Positions 21,967 to 24,359 of a stretch of DNA of 24,359 nucleotides are shown piece by piece. Both the position numbers and the translations under genes were made by a program. The notes below the pieces were generated by a model, which was given only the letters and a program-made list of their open reading frames with translations, made no database searches and had not been told where the DNA came from. Source of the stretch: a virus; IMG/VR virus record IMGVR_UViG_3300042478_002106, positions 1 through 24,359 of that record. One strand, written 5' to 3'. The number at the start of each line of letters is the position of its first letter. The first letter of the stretch is position 1.

Positions 21967-22251
21967 ATGAGTCACCCTGACCCTTGTTTCGATCCCGATA
22001 ACTCTTATGAGGATGATGATATGAACTACCATGATGACGATGTGAACTACGATGATCACAATGATTTTTGGGGTTTGCCAGAAAATGAGCTGGATGAAAT
22101 CCGAGATCAAATGGATGATGATGAGGGTTATGATGACGATTACGATGACCATTACGATGACAGCATGGATGGCGATCACGACTCCGCGATGGAATCTGCC
22201 GGATGGGGAACAGATGAGGATTACGGCTATTTTGGCGGAGAAGACTACTAG
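21967..22251 (+). CDS. Extremely acidic protein, possible DNA mimic
   Basis: A 94-residue protein with 30 Asp, 8 Glu and only one basic residue (Arg46; a few His), a net charge near -37. Asp runs alternate with Tyr, His and Asn (YEDDDMNYHDDD, DDDEGYDDDYDDHYDD), with one more ordered stretch (WGLPENELDEIRDQMDDD) and a Gly and aromatic tail. Such composition is known in phage DNA-mimic proteins that block restriction enzymes or nucleoid proteins (T7 Ocr class), though sequence similarity is not expected. TAAGGA lies eight bases before the ATG. The start MSH-x-D is shared with the gene at 23248. The low-complexity GATGAC codons could also simply reflect a disordered tail. Confidence 0.7.
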   Translation: MSHPDPCFDPDNSYEDDDMNYHDDDVNYDDHNDFWGLPENELDEIRDQMDDDEGYDDDYDDHYDDSMDGDHDSAMESAGWGTDEDYGYFGGEDY

Positions 22252-22253
22252 CC

Positions 22254-22335
22254 CTAAAGCCTTGCCGCATAACACTTTGCGGCGAGGCGGGCCGCACGAT
22301 CTTGACGTAAACTCTTTAGGCTCAACGACTTAGAG
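22254..22335. repeat. Type I inverted-repeat element, copy D
   Basis: Left arm 22254-22281, right arm 22306-22335. The left hairpin is the best of all: CCTTGCCGCA/TGCGGCGAGG (22260-22287), ten pairs with loop TAACACTT. The element starts two bases after the TAG of the acidic gene. Confidence 0.88.
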
Positions 22336-22361
22336 CAACCGTAGAATCTTTTATTTTCTTG

Positions 22362-22390
22362 TTGACAGCCTAAAGAACGGGCTGTATAAT
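22362..22390 (+). promoter_or_regulatory. Promoter D
   Basis: Perfect TTGACA, 17-base spacer with CCTAAAG and ending CTG, perfect TATAAT, then GTCGATATAAGAA. The strongest promoter of the set. Confidence 0.88.
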
Positions 22391-22425
22391 GTCGATATAA
22401 GAACATCACCCCAAAGGAAAAGAAC

Positions 22426-22737
22426 ATGACTCACGCCGAAGCAGTTTCTATGGTTCGTGGCAAGCGGAATAAGGATAGCCGCAAGGTAGGAAACAACACC
22501 TACGCTGAAATCCTGCCGTGTGGATCGGTTGGTATTCTGCTCCACAGTACCTATGTGGTAAAGATTCATTCTGACAATACCTATACCCTCCAGACTGGGG
22601 GTTGGCAAACCAGTACCACCAAGGATAGAATCAACCAGTACAGCCCCGTTCGTGTGTACCAGCACAAGTACGAATGGTTCGTGAAACTGAATGGTAAGGA
22701 ATATCCGTTTATGGAAGGAATGGTGGTGGGAGGATGA
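22426..22737 (+). CDS. Conserved-looking small phage protein, unknown function
   Basis: A 103-residue basic protein, first of a five-gene module. It has an N-terminal helix (THAEAVSMVRGKRNKDSRKV), paired strands (NNTYAEILPCGSVGILLHST, YVVKIHSDNTYTLQTGGWQT), then TTKDRINQYSPVRVYQHKYE and WFVKLNGKEYPFMEGMVVGG. The TLxTGGWxTxTTKxRIN pattern recalls a widespread phage hypothetical family of unknown function. It is read from the strongest promoter here, and AAAGGA lies eight bases before the ATG. The TGA overlaps the next ATG. Confidence 0.8.
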   Translation: MTHAEAVSMVRGKRNKDSRKVGNNTYAEILPCGSVGILLHSTYVVKIHSDNTYTLQTGGWQTSTTKDRINQYSPVRVYQHKYEWFVKLNGKEYPFMEGMVVGG

Positions 22738-22847
22738 TTTTATATCTTGCCGGTTTATATGGTGTTATTCTGCTAAATGCTTTTCTGTGTTGGATGATTG
22801 AAAAAAACAACTAAACGAAAGGGCTACGGATGGCCGATATATATCTA
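22734..22847 (+). CDS. Tiny membrane protein
   Basis: A 37-residue protein: one transmembrane helix (MILYLAGLYGVILLNAFLCW) then a basic tail (EKTTKRKGYGWPIYI), so the N-terminus is likely outside. The ATG overlaps the upstream TGA, and GGAGG immediately precedes the junction. Its last codons overlap the start of the next small ORF. No family is recognised. Confidence 0.55.
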
Positions 22848-22934
22848 GACTGGAATAGTTTCGGTGTGGGACTTGTTATTGGCCTTGGTTGTGCTTGGTT
22901 TGTTTGTGATCTTGTTTTTCCATTAAGGAAGTAA
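22829..22934 (+). pseudogene. Small membrane protein split by a one-base frameshift
   Basis: The ATG at 22829 has CGAAAGGG upstream, the same ribosome site as the gene at 24120. It reads MADIYLDWNSF and then runs into TGA at 22907 through an unlikely Cys and Trp-rich tail. Removing one T from the TTTT at 22858-22861 would continue into GVGLVIGLGCAWFVCDLVF and PLRK, a normal single-helix membrane protein ending at 22934 just before the next start. The cause may be a sequencing error, a real mutation or ribosomal slippage. Confidence 0.45.
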
Positions 22935-22935
22935 G

Positions 22936-23010
22936 ATGACTATTAAGGATAAGATTGTCCTGTCTGTGGCGTTTGTTTGTGGTTGTATCGCAACTTTTCT
23001 TATGGGGTAA
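22936..23010 (+). CDS. Tiny membrane peptide
   Basis: A 24-residue peptide (MTIKDKIVLSVAFVCGCIAT, then FLMG) with a basic N-terminus and one hydrophobic helix, so C-terminus outside. AAGGAAG lies five bases before the ATG. It follows the frameshifted membrane gene by one base and precedes the next start by three. Coding is supported by spacing and ribosome site. Confidence 0.5.
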   Translation: MTIKDKIVLSVAFVCGCIATFLMG

Positions 23011-23013
23011 AAA

Positions 23014-23079
23014 ATGTTTTCTGGAATCCCTATGATTGTTGAAGTTTTAAAGAAAATGAACGACTCTAAGGCCAAGTGA
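23014..23079 (+). CDS. Tiny peptide before element E
   Basis: A 21-residue peptide, MFSGIPMIVEVLKKMNDSKA plus K, amphipathic and basic. GGGG lies about six bases before the ATG. The TGA is one base before type I element E, the same stop-element junction as in other modules, which supports it as a real gene end. No family is recognised. Confidence 0.45.
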   Translation: MFSGIPMIVEVLKKMNDSKAK

Positions 23080-23080
23080 T

Positions 23081-23161
23081 CTAAAGCCTTGATGCGTAAG
23101 AGTTTACGCCAAGGCCCAGCGGCCGCATTTGACGCAAACTATTGAGACACAACAACTTACG
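23081..23161. repeat. Type I inverted-repeat element, copy E
   Basis: Left arm 23081-23108, right arm 23133-23161. The left hairpin is CCTTG/CAAGG outside and GCGTAA/TTACGC inside, with different bases from copy D but the same pairing. The centre contains GGCCGC. It begins one base after the TGA of the tiny peptide gene. Confidence 0.85.
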
Positions 23162-23179
23162 ATTTTCAAAAAAATATGC

Positions 23180-23208
23180 TTGACTTCTAAAGTTTAGGCT
23201 GGTAGAAT
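23180..23208 (+). promoter_or_regulatory. Promoter E
   Basis: TTGACT, 17-base spacer with CTAAAG and GGCTG, TAGAAT, then CCGATATAAGAA, the same downstream box as promoters A, B and D. Confidence 0.8.
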
Positions 23209-23247
23209 ACCGATATAAGAAGAAAGAGAAAGAGAAGGAGAAAAGAG

Positions 23248-23409
23248 ATGAGCCACTCTGATTCGCTGTGCGATTACGAAGATTCTGACGATGGCTATGA
23301 TGCTGTGAAAGATAACTACCTGACTAATGGTGGTTATGGGTACAATGATCGTACTCGTCGTGAAGATGCTGAATGGGCTGAGGAATGTCGCCGTAACAAC
23401 TGGAAATAA
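23248..23409 (+). CDS. Small acidic MSH-type protein
   Basis: A 53-residue protein. Its acidic N-terminal half (MSHSDSLCDYEDSDDGYDAV) resembles the start of the extremely acidic protein at 21967 (both MSH-x-D, early Cys, Tyr-Asp-rich). The second half is mixed-charge and helical (DRTRREDAEWAEECRRNNWK). AAGGAG lies seven bases before the ATG. It is read from promoter E and followed by the next gene one base after its stop. It may be a shortened or diverged paralogue of the acidic protein. Confidence 0.7.
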   Translation: MSHSDSLCDYEDSDDGYDAVKDNYLTNGGYGYNDRTRREDAEWAEECRRNNWK

Positions 23410-23410
23410 C

Positions 23411-23653
23411 ATGATTACACTTCAGGAAATGAGACTCGCTGCTGCTGATGCTCTTGGAACCATGTCTCATGCTGTTATCGACAATGGTAACGAGTTTCTT
23501 ATTGTTACCCTCGACAACTGTAGCATGGGAGAATGTGGTACGTTTTTTGCTGATGATGTTCGCAAGATATCTATCAGGAAGGACAGTAGCCGTGGTGCTG
23601 CTGGTAACCGTATTGAGGATTGGGCTGCTGATATCTTGAATCCGTATGCTTGA
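23411..23653 (+). CDS. Small phage protein, unknown function
   Basis: An 80-residue protein starting at the ATG at 23411, one base after the preceding stop. It opens with a helix (MITLQEMRLAAADALGTMSH), then strands (AVIDNGNEFLIVTLDNCSMG), a basic turn (RKISIRKDSSRGAAGNR) and a final helix (EDWAADILNPYA). No family is recognised. A longer reading from 23327 would lie inside the previous gene and is not supported. The following promoter overlaps its last codons. Confidence 0.7.
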   Translation: MITLQEMRLAAADALGTMSHAVIDNGNEFLIVTLDNCSMGECGTFFADDVRKISIRKDSSRGAAGNRIEDWAADILNPYA

Positions 23654-23678
23654 CAATGTTTGATTAGTATGATAGAAT
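23650..23678 (+). promoter_or_regulatory. Stand-alone promoter inside gene end
   Basis: Perfect TTGACA (23650-23655) overlapping the stop codon, 17-base spacer, TAGAAT (23673-23678). It belongs to neither cassette type: there is no hairpin. Confidence 0.75.
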
Positions 23679-23700
23679 ACAACCAAAGGAGAAAGTGAAA

Positions 23701-23934
23701 ATGACGAAGTGTGTTGTGACGGTTACTGATACGTTTGGTGGTGAGGCTAACTATGGTTGGGTGAAACGGTATGAGTTTCAGCCGCGTAATGCTGAGTCTC
23801 AACGTAGTGTTATTCGACAGGCCAAGTCTCTGGCGAATATGACTGCGGTAAAGGCTGATACTTACGACTATGGTGATGGATATACCGTGAAGCCGCGAGG
23901 ATACAACCAGATTATCTTTGTGGATTTTGAATGA
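23701..23934 (+). CDS. Conserved-looking small phage protein, unknown function
   Basis: A 77-residue protein starting at the ATG at 23701, with AGGAG nine bases upstream; a GTG two codons earlier is too close to the SD. MTKCVVTVTDTFGGEANYGW opens a pattern (DTFGGEANYxW) that I associate with small phage and bacterial hypothetical proteins. A helix follows (NAESQRSVIRQAKSLANM), then strands (KADTYDYGDGYTVKPRGYNQ, IIFVDFE). Probably a compact alpha/beta domain. The stop is two bases before element F. Confidence 0.78.
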   Translation: MTKCVVTVTDTFGGEANYGWVKRYEFQPRNAESQRSVIRQAKSLANMTAVKADTYDYGDGYTVKPRGYNQIIFVDFE

Positions 23935-23936
23935 GC

Positions 23937-24018
23937 CATAAACCCTTGCTGCATAAGACTTTGCAGCATGGGTGGCCGCCCGCGTTTTTCTCAAAGTGTT
24001 GTGGCGTAAGGACTTACG
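23937..24018. repeat. Type I inverted-repeat element, copy F
   Basis: Left arm 23937-23964, right arm 23990-24018. The left hairpin CCTTGCTGCA/TGCAGCATGG (23944-23971) has C-G to T-A changes relative to copy D that keep pairing. The right arm forms a perfect CGTAA-GGAC-TTACG. An 18-base string starting AAAGTGTTGTGG is shared with the left arm of copy A. Confidence 0.87.
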
Positions 24019-24045
24019 GCAAAAAGATTTCTTCAAGGTTACCAC

Positions 24046-24073
24046 TTGACAATGCCGATAATAGATGTATACT
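24046..24073 (+). promoter_or_regulatory. Promoter F
   Basis: Perfect TTGACA, 16-base spacer, TATACT. As with promoter C, the CTAAAG spacer core and GATATAAGA start region are absent. Confidence 0.78.
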
Positions 24074-24119
24074 GGGGCTATCTGGTTTGGTTGGTCTTCA
24101 CTACACGAAAGGGATTTTT

Positions 24120-24359
24120 ATGAACGATGTTCTTCTTTTTGGTTCGATTGCTACGGTTGTTGTTTGCTGCCTTGCTATGTTTGCTGCTTATGGCATCTAT
24201 GGTGGTGTTCATGGGTCGTTGTCAACGGCAAGGGCCGGAGAGTTCTATAACTTTGAATATCTCCAGCCTAATGCTGGTGACCCTGAGCGTTATCTGGCAA
24301 AGGTGCTGAGTGTGCATGTGTTGGACGATAATGCTATTCGCAGGCTGAATGCTCGTAGT
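24120..24359 (+). CDS. Membrane-anchored small phage protein, C-terminus cut off
   Basis: Eighty codons are visible to the window edge. Residues 4-29 (VLLFGSIATVVVCCLAMFAA) form a transmembrane helix. The rest is soluble: GEFYNFEYLQPNAGDPERYL, then AKVLSVHVLDDNAIRRLN. AAGGG lies six bases before the ATG. The ribosome site CGAAAGGG is shared with the gene at 22829. The soluble part may be a small beta barrel (strand, GD-x-ER, strand), but this is unproven. No family is recognised. Confidence 0.7.
   Translation, partial: MNDVLLFGSIATVVVCCLAMFAAYGIYGGVHGSLSTARAGEFYNFEYLQPNAGDPERYLAKVLSVHVLDDNAIRRLNARS

Noticed and set aside
21961-22297. Minus-strand His, Ile and Val-rich ORFs
   Set aside because: Antisense to the GATGAC-rich acidic gene, whose codon repeats keep other frames open.
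23327-23410. Longer N-terminus for the 80-residue protein at 23411
   Set aside because: Would overlap the 53-residue gene in another frame; the ATG one base after that stop fits the tight packing of the module.
20097-24018. Repeated palindromic elements as a CRISPR array
   Set aside because: Copies are 650-860 bases apart with genes between them, not short regular spacers.
20097-24018. Elements as integron attC sites behind gene cassettes
   Set aside because: The layout (one element after each gene module) is suggestive, but RYYYAAC/GTTRRRY core pairs are not found at the ends, each module has its own promoter, and no integrase is in the window.

Overview
This window looks like part of the genome of a tailed double-stranded DNA phage (or prophage) with no close relative I can name. 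A complete virion-assembly cluster lies on the minus strand: sigma-like factor, candidate small terminase, HNH and ERCC4-type nucleases, large terminase, portal, protease-scaffold fusion, decoration protein, major capsid protein, then a run of fibre and receptor-binding proteins. The host cannot be read directly. Promoters in the right part have the bacterial sigma-70 form. One short secreted P/V/Y-rich protein (19520-19816) resembles small exported proteins common in Planctomycetes, which is only a weak hint.

Left part, 1-19057, all minus strand, read from right to left. A short first gene, a sigma-70 region 2-like protein and an HTH/coiled-coil protein come first. GDP-mannose 4,6-dehydratase, an HNH nuclease and an ERCC4 nuclease follow, then TerL, portal, protease-scaffold, decoration protein and capsid protein. 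Most of the leading genes overlap by a few bases. A strong intrinsic terminator follows the capsid gene. Beyond it lie a beta-sandwich tail protein and six fibre-type genes, the last cut by the window edge. Several fibre proteins share an N-terminal Mtd-like domain and a C-terminal DGGT tag. No tape measure, tail tube or sheath gene lies in the window. A GTGTATA-like motif 30-50 bases ahead of several structural genes may be a late promoter.

Centre, 19057-20096. A divergent intergenic region has overlapping promoters. Rightward genes here are a small HTH/AT-hook protein and the secreted protein, followed by a 460-base stretch with little or no coding.

Right part, 20097-24359, plus strand and visibly richer in G+C. 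It is a chain of very small genes, typical of phage early or host-takeover regions. They are partitioned by six copies of an 80-82 bp imperfect inverted-repeat element. In five copies the element starts at or within a few bases of the stop codon of the gene before it, and each copy is followed 19-43 bases later by a strong promoter. A second, shorter hairpin-plus-promoter cassette occurs in two full copies and one partial copy, alternating with the first type. Each module is thus promoter, one to five tiny genes, then hairpin element. This modular, covarying repeat system is the most interesting feature of the window. It recalls the early promoter/stem-loop cassettes described in T4-type phages and the REP/BIME elements of bacteria, but I cannot equate it with either.
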